A DNA stretch of 38,985 nucleotides from an uncultured Alphaproteobacteria bacterium (GTDB lineage Bacteria; Pseudomonadota; Alphaproteobacteria; HIMB59), in contig CACMWO010000005.1 of NCBI GenBank assembly GCA_902617465.1, positions 1-38,985 on the forward strand, in the 5' to 3' direction. Shown piece by piece: positions 24,831-32,817 of the stretch (positions within the stretch are counted from its first letter, which is position 1; each line of letters starts with the position of its first letter). Below the pieces are notes generated by a model. The model did no database searches and was not told where the DNA came from. It saw only the letters and a program-made list of their open reading frames with translations. The position numbers and the translations under genes are program-made.

Positions 24831-26155
24831 TTAAAGGCTGGTAGCATTGAGCCATGAGCATCTATTAGCTCATCAACCATTTTCCATATTTGATCTAAAT
24901 TGAGCTCTCCCGCAGTGTGAGGATCGAGCATTGCAGCATAATAAATTGAATCTTTTTTTCGGGTCTTAAGCGCTTCGACGGTTAATTGTTGAACACTAAT
25001 ATTTGTTTGAATCAAATTTGCCAAATGAATTGGCAATGGCGGCACAACTTGTGGAACCAAATCATCTTCTTGAACAACACACGGAACCTCAACACAACTA
25101 TTATTAGGTAAATTGGGTATCAGATTTGTGTTTAAAACATTACCGTAAATAATATCTTTTTTTCCTGTAATCATAGATAAAATTACTCTTGATGCATACT
25201 CTACAGATTTATTATTATCTATTTTTGGATTACTGAGCATATCTTTTTCTTGTTTATCCCATTCTAGAATTTGTTTTTCACATCGACGAATATATTCATT
25301 AATTGGAATATCAAATTTTCTGATTAAGTCTTTTTGGTGACTTTTTATAAACCAAGGAGTATATTCAGCAAAATGCTCAGATGATTCAGTAACAAAATAA
25401 CCAAGTTTTTTTAATACTTCATATCTCACTTTGTTTGAACAGCCATCCCAATTAGTACCAAAATCTCCTGTCTCACCTTTTTGAAAGATTTTAGGATATA
25501 GATCCTCTGTTGAACCATTATTCAATTTTTTTGCAAACTTAGTAAAAAAGGACATGTGGTTGATACCAGAACACTCAAACTCAATTTTGTTAAAATCCTC
25601 ACCTATGTCTCTAGCTAAATCAGCAACAGTACCTTGAACTGAATGGCAAAGTCCTACATATCGAAGTTCTGGTACGAAGTGAGAAAGACCAAGACAATTA
25701 ATGGCCATTGGATTTACATATTGAAGCATCATTGCCCTTGGGCATAGCTCTAACATTTCTTCAGCAATTTCAACTAAAACAGGGACTGTTCTTAACCCGC
25801 GCATAATTCCTCCGATGCCTACGGTGTCTGCGATAGTTTGTTGGAGCCCATATTTGGCAGGTATTTCAAAATCAATCAAAGTTGATGGCTTGTAGCCACC
25901 TACTTGTATCATTACTATAACAAAATCAGCCTCTTTTAAGGCTTTTTTTCTATCATTTGTTGATTTGATTGATGCTGAAACTTTAAGAGAGGACGCAACC
26001 TTATCTGCAACTATTTGAGAAGTTTTTAGCCTTGATGAGTCAATATCATATAAAGTAATTTCAGAAGAATTTAATTCTGACTCAAGTAAAATATCTGTCA
26101 AAATATTTTTCATAAAAACAGTGCTTCCCGCGCCAACAAAAGAAATTTTAGTCAA
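24827..26155 (-). CDS. melA: GH4 alpha-galactosidase, MelA type
   Basis: This 442-residue GH4 enzyme resembles E. coli MelA closely by eye. It has GAGSTVFMKNIL (8-19), IADTVGIGGIMR, YVNPMAIN with N148, GLCHSVQGT with metal ligand C170, GINHM with H200, and FVTESSEHFAEYTPWFIK. It should cleave alpha-galactosides such as melibiose or alpha-galactosyl-glycerol compounds in the cytoplasm, using NAD and Mn(II). It starts at TTG two bases after the permease stop and is followed by galT and galK, which use the galactose it would release. Confidence 0.92.
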   Translation of the reverse strand: MTKISFVGAGSTVFMKNILTDILLESELNSSEITLYDIDSSRLKTSQIVADKVASSLKVSASIKSTNDRKKALKEADFVIVMIQVGGYKPSTLIDFEIPAKYGLQQTIADTVGIGGIMRGLRTVPVLVEIAEEMLELCPRAMMLQYVNPMAINCLGLSHFVPELRYVGLCHSVQGTVADLARDIGEDFNKIEFECSGINHMSFFTKFAKKLNNGSTEDLYPKIFQKGETGDFGTNWDGCSNKVRYEVLKKLGYFVTESSEHFAEYTPWFIKSHQKDLIRKFDIPINEYIRRCEKQILEWDKQEKDMLSNPKIDNNKSVEYASRVILSMITGKKDIIYGNVLNTNLIPNLPNNSCVEVPCVVQEDDLVPQVVPPLPIHLANLIQTNISVQQLTVEALKTRKKDSIYYAAMLDPHTAGELNLDQIWKMVDELIDAHGSMLPAFK

Positions 26156-26157
26156 AT

Positions 26158-27009
26158 CTATCCCTTACTAGCGCCCAAGGTTAAACCAGCTATGAAATGT
26201 TTTTGCATTAAAAAAAACATTATGACAGGTGGTATGGCTGCCATGATAGAACCTGCAGATAAAAGATGATACGCGGATATCCATTGACCATTTAAAGATT
26301 TCAAACCTGCTGTGATAGGCATCGCATGGTGGCCTTGTATCAAAACAGTTGCCCAAAAAAAATCATTCCAAATAAAAGTAAAAATTAATACTGATAGTGC
26401 CGCGATAGCAGGTCTAGTCAATGGAAGAACAATTTTTAAAAATATATTAAATTCCGAGGTACCATCTATTCTTGCGGCTTCAAATAATTCATTTGGTAAA
26501 GCTTTTATAAAGTTTCTCATAAACAAAGTGCAAAAACCTGTTTGAAAGGCAACATGAAATAAAACTAATCCTGTTACTGTATCATACAAGCCCATTTGGT
26601 AAGTTAGGTCTCTTACGGGTATCATTAAAATTTGAAATGGAACAAAATTTCCAGCTATAAATGTAAAAAATATAAACAAGTTTGCCTTAAATCTGTATGA
26701 TGCAAGTGCAAATCCTGTCATGCAACTTAATGCAACAGCTCCTATCATTGTTGGTATAGTTATTTTAAAACTATTCATTATATAAGAAAGCATTGGTGTA
26801 TTTTGAAAAACATCTTTTAAATTGCTAAATAATAAAAATTCACTTGGCACTCCCCATAAATTTCCTTGAGCAATATCTCCGAGGCCTCTAATGGATGTGA
26901 GCATTATTCCAATTAGTGGTATCAACCATATTAATAGTGAAATAGGTATTAAAACTCTGTAAGAAATTTGATTAATTAATGGTCTTTTTTGAATAGGAAT
27001 TGGAAACAT
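26158..27009 (-). CDS. Sugar ABC transporter permease, MalG side
   Basis: This 283-residue inner-membrane protein has about six helices. The EAA loop ELFEAARIDGTSEFNIFLKIVLP and the ending FIWNDFFWATVLI...HFIAGLTLGASKG are typical of CUT1 MalG-side permeases. Its start shares a base with the upstream permease stop (TAATG). With 27009-27926 and the binding protein at 27970-29211 it forms a complete import pore for the galactoside operon. No ATPase gene accompanies it. Confidence 0.9.
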   Translation of the reverse strand: MFPIPIQKRPLINQISYRVLIPISLLIWLIPLIGIMLTSIRGLGDIAQGNLWGVPSEFLLFSNLKDVFQNTPMLSYIMNSFKITIPTMIGAVALSCMTGFALASYRFKANLFIFFTFIAGNFVPFQILMIPVRDLTYQMGLYDTVTGLVLFHVAFQTGFCTLFMRNFIKALPNELFEAARIDGTSEFNIFLKIVLPLTRPAIAALSVLIFTFIWNDFFWATVLIQGHHAMPITAGLKSLNGQWISAYHLLSAGSIMAAIPPVIMFFLMQKHFIAGLTLGASKG

Positions 27010-27926
27010 TAAAGACCTTTTTTCTCACTTTGATACATACGGTAGATAAAGAAAAGAATATAAAACATCATGATTGTAAATAATACTGCTGCAATTGCAG
27101 ATCCATATCCCATTCTATAGCCATACTCACTAAGGGCTGTTTCGAACATATAATACGCTAAGACATTTGTGGAGCCCCAAGGGCCACCTTGAGTCATAAT
27201 TGCTACCATGTCAAAACTTCTTAATGATCCAATAACTGTTACAACGATAGCTAAGAATGTTGCAGGTCTCAGTTGTGGTAAAATAATATTTTTAAATAAA
27301 GAGAAACCTTTAGCACCATCCATTCTACCAGCCTCAATTTGATCGGTATTAAGATTGTTTAAGCCAGTAAGATACAAAATCATACAGTAGGCAATTTGTG
27401 GATATATGCCTGCAAAAATTATTCCATAAGTTGCAAAATCTTCATCTGCTAAAATTGCGTAATTGCCAAGACCAATTGCCTCAAGGAATGGTCCAATCAC
27501 ACCGCGTGGATTATAAAACCAAGCAAAAATAATTCCAATTACAACTTGAGAGATCACAAAAGGGAAGAAAAAAAGAGATTTAATTAGCCTAATTCCAAAA
27601 ATTGTTTGGTTTAAAAAAATTGCCAAACCTAATCCGATAGGAACGGCCAACATAAAGAATATCAACCACTTAATATTATTTATTAAAGATATATAAAAAT
27701 ACTCATCATCTAGTAATTCAATGTAATTTGAAAATCCTACGTAAATTGCTGGTGATAAACCATCCCACTGTAACAAAGATATATATAAAGAGTTAAAAAT
27801 TGGCCAAATAACGTAAACGAGAAATAAAACTAGGCCTGGAAATAAAAAAATCCAAGGGGTTAATCTTTGTTGATTAAGCTTCCACCATGATGATTTTCTA
27901 TAAGGTATTTGAGTAGAGCTTGGCAC
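27009..27926 (-). CDS. Sugar ABC transporter permease, MalF side
   Basis: This 305-residue membrane protein has a first helix at about 23-42, the periplasmic P2 region containing YVGFSNYIELL, and an EAA loop DQIEAGRMDGAKGFSLFKNIILP in which the second Ala of the consensus is Gly. The ending FDMVAIMTQGGP is typical of MalF-side proteins. The only available start is GTG at 27926. The bases immediately before it (ACAAAG) are complementary to the loop of the upstream hairpin. Confidence 0.9.
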   Translation of the reverse strand: MPSSTQIPYRKSSWWKLNQQRLTPWIFLFPGLVLFLVYVIWPIFNSLYISLLQWDGLSPAIYVGFSNYIELLDDEYFYISLINNIKWLIFFMLAVPIGLGLAIFLNQTIFGIRLIKSLFFFPFVISQVVIGIIFAWFYNPRGVIGPFLEAIGLGNYAILADEDFATYGIIFAGIYPQIAYCMILYLTGLNNLNTDQIEAGRMDGAKGFSLFKNIILPQLRPATFLAIVVTVIGSLRSFDMVAIMTQGGPWGSTNVLAYYMFETALSEYGYRMGYGSAIAAVLFTIMMFYILFFIYRMYQSEKKGL

Positions 27927-27936
27927 CTTTGTTTAG

Positions 27937-27958
27937 GGGGTGGCACAAAGGCCACCCC
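27937..27958 (-). terminator. GC-rich intercistronic hairpin after the galactoside binding-protein gene
   Basis: On the minus strand GGGGTGGC and GCCACCCC form an uninterrupted 8-bp G+C-rich stem with loop CTTTGT. One further A-U pair can form beyond a single-C bulge. No U-run follows, so it is not an ordinary terminator. The loop is exactly complementary to ACAAAG (27927-27932), just before the permease GTG. Confidence 0.75.
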
Positions 27959-27969
27959 TATTTCAATAA

Positions 27970-29211
27970 TTATTTATATACTCTTTGACGTACTTTTTCT
28001 AAACGCTCAAGAATTTTGTCTCTTCTATCTGGGTTCACCATATACTCTTGAAAACCCTTCATTCCTTCAGAAGCCATTTCTGCAGGAGCATCTCTATCGT
28101 AAAATTGTGCCATAGCGTAAGCATTATTTAACATATTTAAACCTGCTTCTAAGAATGGATCTGGATCGACTTTAGAGCCACTATTGACAGGCAACTGTCC
28201 GAGAGTTTTATTCATCTCTTCTTGAACATCAGCTCTACTTAAAAAGATTAGGAATCTTTTTGCGTCTGTCTTGTTTTTTGCACCTGATGCAATATGCATT
28301 GTATCAGTTGGTGCTTCTTCAGCCATTGGAATACCTGGGGTTATCTCCGGAAATTGGAAAAAACCAAGATTATCATTAGTTAGTCCACCCTCTTTAAATA
28401 ACGCTACTGAGAAATTTCCCATGACATACATAGCAGCTTCTCCGTTTACCATTGGAGGAATTGCTTCCTGCCAAGCTAGCGAAGCATGATTTTCTAAAAA
28501 ATAACCTGGTTTGACTAATTCATCCCATTTATCAAATACAGCATGAACTTTAGGATCTGTGTATGGAACCTCTCCTTTTGTCAAAGCCATGTGAAATTCA
28601 TAACCATTAGTTCTTAAATTTAAATAGTCAAAAACACCAGCTGTTGTCCAAAGATACTTTGATCCAATTGTAATTGGAGTGATGCCTGCAGCTTTGAGTG
28701 TTGCACAAGCAGCTACAAATTCATCCCAAGTTGTTGGTACTGAGATGCCATTCGCTTCAAAAAGATCTTTTCTGTAATATACACCCCATTGATAATAAGT
28801 GTAAGGGATACCCCATTGTTTTCCGCCAATTGTCATTGGTTTTTTTGCGTGGGACATTCCTTCTGTCAAATTTCCATCAACCCAACCAGTATCAGACCAA
28901 ATATCAGATACGTCTTCTACAAGACCTGCTCTTACAAAAGGTAACATTCTGTTTCCTGCGTACCAGTTAAAAACATCTGGTGGATTTGTGGTTAAAAAAT
29001 TTCTAATTGCTTGTTTGTAACCCTCATGATCAAAGTTATTCACCTCGATAGTCACATCAGGATTTTCTTCTTGGAACTTATTAAAAGCCCATTCAAATGC
29101 AGCCTTAGGTGCTGGATCAGTTAAGTCAGTATTGATAACCAGCGTGCCTGCAAAAGCAGAAGAATAACCTAAGCTAGTTACAGCAATTATTGTAGCTAAG
29201 ATTTTTCTCAT
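27970..29211 (-). CDS. Extracellular sugar-binding protein of the galactoside importer
   Basis: This 413-residue family-1 solute-binding protein has a signal peptide (MRKI, hydrophobic core, cleavage after AFA near residue 21) and an aromatic-rich mature domain, as expected for a sugar ligand (WYAGNRMLPF, YTYYQWGVYYRKDLF). The ATG at 29211 is preceded by AGGAGG, seven bases away; a frame extending to 29235 has no such signal. It is the first gene of the transporter-melA-galT-galK-lactonase run, so an alpha-galactoside or galactose is the likely ligand. Confidence 0.9.
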   Translation of the reverse strand: MRKILATIIAVTSLGYSSAFAGTLVINTDLTDPAPKAAFEWAFNKFQEENPDVTIEVNNFDHEGYKQAIRNFLTTNPPDVFNWYAGNRMLPFVRAGLVEDVSDIWSDTGWVDGNLTEGMSHAKKPMTIGGKQWGIPYTYYQWGVYYRKDLFEANGISVPTTWDEFVAACATLKAAGITPITIGSKYLWTTAGVFDYLNLRTNGYEFHMALTKGEVPYTDPKVHAVFDKWDELVKPGYFLENHASLAWQEAIPPMVNGEAAMYVMGNFSVALFKEGGLTNDNLGFFQFPEITPGIPMAEEAPTDTMHIASGAKNKTDAKRFLIFLSRADVQEEMNKTLGQLPVNSGSKVDPDPFLEAGLNMLNNAYAMAQFYDRDAPAEMASEGMKGFQEYMVNPDRRDKILERLEKVRQRVYK

Positions 29212-29361
29212 ATTTATTCCTCCTACAATTACCAATTTGAGATAATAAAGGTAATATTGTTATATAACGATGACAATATACAAGTAATTATCTACTATTA
29301 AAAATCAAAAATATAAGTATTTAAATTTCGAAAAATTTATTAAAGCTTAAAAATAAAGGTT
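29212..29361 (-). promoter_or_regulatory. Promoter region of the galactoside operon with candidate operator
   Basis: These 150 bases separate galE from the binding-protein gene on the same strand. A dyad, ATATTGT and ACAATAT spaced by 12 bases (29254-29279), encloses part of the perfect 10-bp palindrome GTTATATAAC (29259-29268). This is a candidate repressor site about 45-70 bases before the start codon. The ribosome binding site AGGAGG is the complement of 29219-29224. No strong promoter hexamers were identified. Confidence 0.45.
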
Positions 29362-30342
29362 TTAGTTGGATTTTGACAGATACTTTTCCCACTTCCAAGC
29401 AGTCATTAATATGGTTTTCAAATCTGAGTATTTAGGAGACCAATTTAATTCATCTTTAATTTTTTTATTATCAGCAATTAATTGCGTTGGATCTCCTTTT
29501 CTTCTAGCTGATATTTCAAAAGATATTTTAGTATTTGTGATTTTTTCAGCTAAATTAAATATTTCCATGACACTGAAACCTTGGCTATTGCCAATGTTGT
29601 AAATATCAGATTTTTTTGTTTGCATTAAATTTTCCAAAGATAGAAGGTGGGCTTCAGCAATGTCCATAACGTGTATATAGTCGCGTATGCAAGTTCCATC
29701 CTTTGTATCATAGTCGTCACCATAAATAGTAAAGTTTTCTCTTCTGCCTGACGCAGTTTGTAAAATGAGAGGAATAAGATGTGTTTCAGGTTTATGTCTC
29801 TCACCAATTGAGCCATCTATATGAGCTCCGCATGCATTAAAATATCTAAGTGAGATGTATTTAAAACCGTAAGCTTTGTCATAGTCTTTTAAAACTTTTT
29901 CGATAACGGCCTTTGTATTTCCGTAAGGGTTTACAGGAGATATCTTTTCATCCTCTGTAATAGGAATATTTTGTGGCTCTCCATATACTGCAGCAGTGGA
30001 AGAAAATATAAAGTTAAGAATTTTTAGTTCTAACATACAGTTAAGAAGATTAAGTGTATTAATTACGTTATTTTCATAATATTTCTTTGGATTAATATAA
30101 GACTCTCCAACATTTATCGATGAAGCAAAATGCATAACCACTTCATACTTATTTTCTTTAAGAATTTTATAGACGTGGTCTTTATTAGATAAATCACAAT
30201 TATGTAATTTGTAGTTTTGAGAATTTAATTCAAACCCGGTTGATAAGTTATCAAGTATTTCTATTTGGTAATCAGTATCTTGGAAGCGTTTTAACATATG
30301 AGAGCCTATATATCCTGCCCCGCCAACAACTAAGATTTTCAT
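29362..30342 (-). CDS. galE: UDP-glucose 4-epimerase
   Basis: This 326-residue extended SDR has GGAGYIGSH (7-15), D31 for NAD binding, SSTAAVYGEP with the catalytic Ser/Thr near 115-116, Y140 and K144 (YGNTK), and the UDP-sugar-binding RYFNACGAH. It interconverts UDP-galactose and UDP-glucose and completes the Leloir pathway with galT and galK. It lies upstream of the galactoside transporter with its own 150-base spacer, so it may be transcribed both alone and with the operon. Confidence 0.95.
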   Translation of the reverse strand: MKILVVGGAGYIGSHMLKRFQDTDYQIEILDNLSTGFELNSQNYKLHNCDLSNKDHVYKILKENKYEVVMHFASSINVGESYINPKKYYENNVINTLNLLNCMLELKILNFIFSSTAAVYGEPQNIPITEDEKISPVNPYGNTKAVIEKVLKDYDKAYGFKYISLRYFNACGAHIDGSIGERHKPETHLIPLILQTASGRRENFTIYGDDYDTKDGTCIRDYIHVMDIAEAHLLSLENLMQTKKSDIYNIGNSQGFSVMEIFNLAEKITNTKISFEISARRKGDPTQLIADNKKIKDELNWSPKYSDLKTILMTAWKWEKYLSKSN

Positions 30343-30455
30343 GAATTAACCTTATAATGGCTCATTAAAAATTTCATAGGAATAATTTTATTTTCAAATG
30401 AGACTAAAATAAATTGTTCAAAATTCATTAAAATGCAATAATTTTATTGATTTCT
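30343..30455. promoter_or_regulatory. Divergent region between galE and the second aldolase gene
   Basis: This 113-base A/T-rich spacer lies between divergent starts. I see no strong palindrome or Shine-Dalgarno for either gene; promoters for both must lie here. Confidence 0.4.
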
Positions 30456-31532
30456 ATGATAAGCAAAAGTAGTAAGATTTCAGCAAAAGATTATGAGCTT
30501 TTCCTCAATTACTCTAAAGAATTAGGATTAGATCGAACAATGGTACAGGCAGCTGGGGGAAATACCTCGATCAAGGACGGCGATACAATGTGGATTAAGG
30601 CCTCTGGTAAATGGCTTATCGACACAGGTTCATCAGAAACAATGGTCGCAGTAAGTATTTCTAAAATTAAAGACGCTCTTAAAAATAATAACTGTTCTTA
30701 TGATGATATTCTAAAGTCAGTTGATTTAATAAATTCACCAAAAAGGCTTCGTCCATCAATTGAATCCCCAATGCATGCCATTCTTAATTTCAAATATATT
30801 TTTCATACACATGATATTTACGTTAATGCATTAGCTGTACAGAAAAATTCCCACATAAAATTTAAAGAGATACTTTCAGATCTTAATTGGAAATTTATAC
30901 CATATGTTAAACCTGGTATCGAACTCTGTCGTAAAATAATGGAAGTTAAGACACAGAAGGATGATATTTTTATATTAGAAAACCATGGTCTTATTATTTG
31001 TGGTGAAGATTTAAAGGAAATAAAAAAGCTAAATCAACTTGTTAGATATCGCCTAAAAGAATTCAATGATAAAACTAATATTGTCGATAAAAATAAATCT
31101 AATTTTAAAATTGTTAATCTAAAGAATACTGGATTTAAATTTTGTGAAGATAATCTAATCAATGAACTCGCCTTTCATCAACCTTGGATTGACAAACTTA
31201 CTACAGGGACGCTTCTACCTGATTTTTTAGTATTTCTTGGACCAAAACTTCTAGCTCTTGATCCAAAAGCTAATGGTTTTGTTGAGAAGCTAGATAAAAT
31301 ATCCAAAGAACCTTTACCCCTCAACTCATGTGTAATTTTAATTGGGCATGGCGTTATAATTCGTGATAATGCGTTAAGAGGAACAGTTGAAATAATTCGA
31401 TGTATATATGATTTGTTATGTCTGATACCAGATAATGTTGATCTTCAATATTTAAGTGAAAATGAAATTAGCTTTCTTTTAAATTGGGAAGCGGAACATT
31501 ATCGACAGAGTCAGAACAAAAAAATCTTATGA
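30456..31532 (+). CDS. Class II aldolase family protein, paralogue of the rhamnulose-phosphate aldolase domain
   Basis: This 358-residue protein has AAGGNTS, the catalytic-type acidic residue E103 in SIESPMH, zinc ligands H117 and H119 (FHTH) and H177 (ENHG). After the aldolase domain, about 150 residues resemble the linker region of the fused enzyme at 1845-3926, including a GT-PDF segment and a closing NWEAEHYRQ helix. The SDR half is absent. It overlaps a sugar kinase gene by four bases, so it probably cleaves the phosphate that kinase makes, giving DHAP plus an aldehyde. The ATG at 30456 is preferred to a TTG nine bases earlier. The sugar is unknown. Confidence 0.82.
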   Translation: MISKSSKISAKDYELFLNYSKELGLDRTMVQAAGGNTSIKDGDTMWIKASGKWLIDTGSSETMVAVSISKIKDALKNNNCSYDDILKSVDLINSPKRLRPSIESPMHAILNFKYIFHTHDIYVNALAVQKNSHIKFKEILSDLNWKFIPYVKPGIELCRKIMEVKTQKDDIFILENHGLIICGEDLKEIKKLNQLVRYRLKEFNDKTNIVDKNKSNFKIVNLKNTGFKFCEDNLINELAFHQPWIDKLTTGTLLPDFLVFLGPKLLALDPKANGFVEKLDKISKEPLPLNSCVILIGHGVIIRDNALRGTVEIIRCIYDLLCLIPDNVDLQYLSENEISFLLNWEAEHYRQSQNKKIL

Positions 31533-32812
31533 AAAAACCTAATTTCAGAAATAATATTGCTGTATTGGATATTGGTAAAACACATGCCAAGGTAATCTTA
31601 TTTGATGCTTATCATTTAAAAGAATTGGAGGTTTTTCAAACCGAAAATTTTATTTTGAATAACTCGTTGTATCCACACTTTGATATAGACTCGCTTAAAA
31701 ATTTTATCATCAATTCTTTAAGTAGTATTGCGGAAAAATACTTAGTTGACTCAATATTTGCATCAACTCATGGCGCATGTATAGCTTTGATGTCTAAAGG
31801 AGAACTAGCCCTTCCTGTTATTGATTATGAATTTGATGGTCCTGATAAACTAAAATCAGAGTACGACCGAATACGCCCATCATTTAATCAAACTGGTAGT
31901 CCACGCATGAGTGCTGGATTAAATCTTGGAGCACAATTATACTGGCAATATAAGTATTTTCCAAAAGAGTTTGCAAAGATTGATCAAATTTTATTTTGGC
32001 CACAATATTGGACCTATTGGTTAACCGGTATTTGTGCTAGTGAGATTAGCTATGCTACCTGTCATTCAGATTTATGGGATATTAAAGAGAACAAATTTGT
32101 TGAACTAAAAACTTTTGGCATTGAGTCAGATATTAGTTTTCCGCCCATAAAATCTGCATCAAATATACTTGGAAATTTGAGAAAAGAGTTGGCTAATAAA
32201 ACAGGCTTGTCTGAGAACACATCAGTTTATTGTGGGGCTCATGACTCAAGTTTAGCTTTAGTTTCAGCATATTTAAAAAGAGAATTACCTTGTTCAATAT
32301 TGTCAACAGGCACTTGGGTAACTCTTTTTTCATTAGGTTCAAACCAGATTGATATCTCGGAAAAACCTGGTCTAATGATCAGTTGCGATTGTTTTGGTAA
32401 CTTAGTTCCCAACTTCAGATTTCCTGGAGGAAAAATATATGAAAGACAAATTTCTAAAAAGAATAAGTCTTCTTTTAATCATGAAAATATCAATATATCG
32501 GATATAAGTCTCATTGATTTTGAAGATATAGAAAAGGCTAGGTTTGTAAATAAGGCATCTAATGAAGAAATAAATTTTCATGACATTGAATCAAATAAAG
32601 CAGAGGCAATAATCTCCGAATTACTTGCCAATCAAACATTGATTGGATTACAAGCAATAGGTTCAAAGGGACCAATTATTTGTTCAGGCCCTTTTGCGAA
32701 AAATAAAACATTTTTAGGTACTATCGAAAAAAAATGGGATTATCCTGTTATAGTTGAGGACAATCACCTTGGTATATGCAGAGGTATTGCTGACTTAGTA
32801 ACAAGAAAATAG
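31529..32812 (+). CDS. FGGY-family sugar kinase
   Basis: This 427-residue kinase has the phosphate motif LDIGKTHAK (13-21), CGAHDSSLA with probable catalytic base D239, and STGTWVTLF. It is visibly homologous to the kinase at 3926-5296 (shared LDIGKT, a GLN-GAQLYW segment and SEISYATCHSDLWD), so the aldolase-kinase pairs look like duplicated modules. The ATG at 31529 overlaps the aldolase stop (ATGA). A TTG further upstream would add an unrelated tail. The substrate, perhaps a ketose such as fuculose, ribulose or rhamnulose, is not determined. Confidence 0.83.
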   Translation: MKKPNFRNNIAVLDIGKTHAKVILFDAYHLKELEVFQTENFILNNSLYPHFDIDSLKNFIINSLSSIAEKYLVDSIFASTHGACIALMSKGELALPVIDYEFDGPDKLKSEYDRIRPSFNQTGSPRMSAGLNLGAQLYWQYKYFPKEFAKIDQILFWPQYWTYWLTGICASEISYATCHSDLWDIKENKFVELKTFGIESDISFPPIKSASNILGNLRKELANKTGLSENTSVYCGAHDSSLALVSAYLKRELPCSILSTGTWVTLFSLGSNQIDISEKPGLMISCDCFGNLVPNFRFPGGKIYERQISKKNKSSFNHENINISDISLIDFEDIEKARFVNKASNEEINFHDIESNKAEAIISELLANQTLIGLQAIGSKGPIICSGPFAKNKTFLGTIEKKWDYPVIVEDNHLGICRGIADLVTRK

Positions 32813-32817
32813 AAAAT

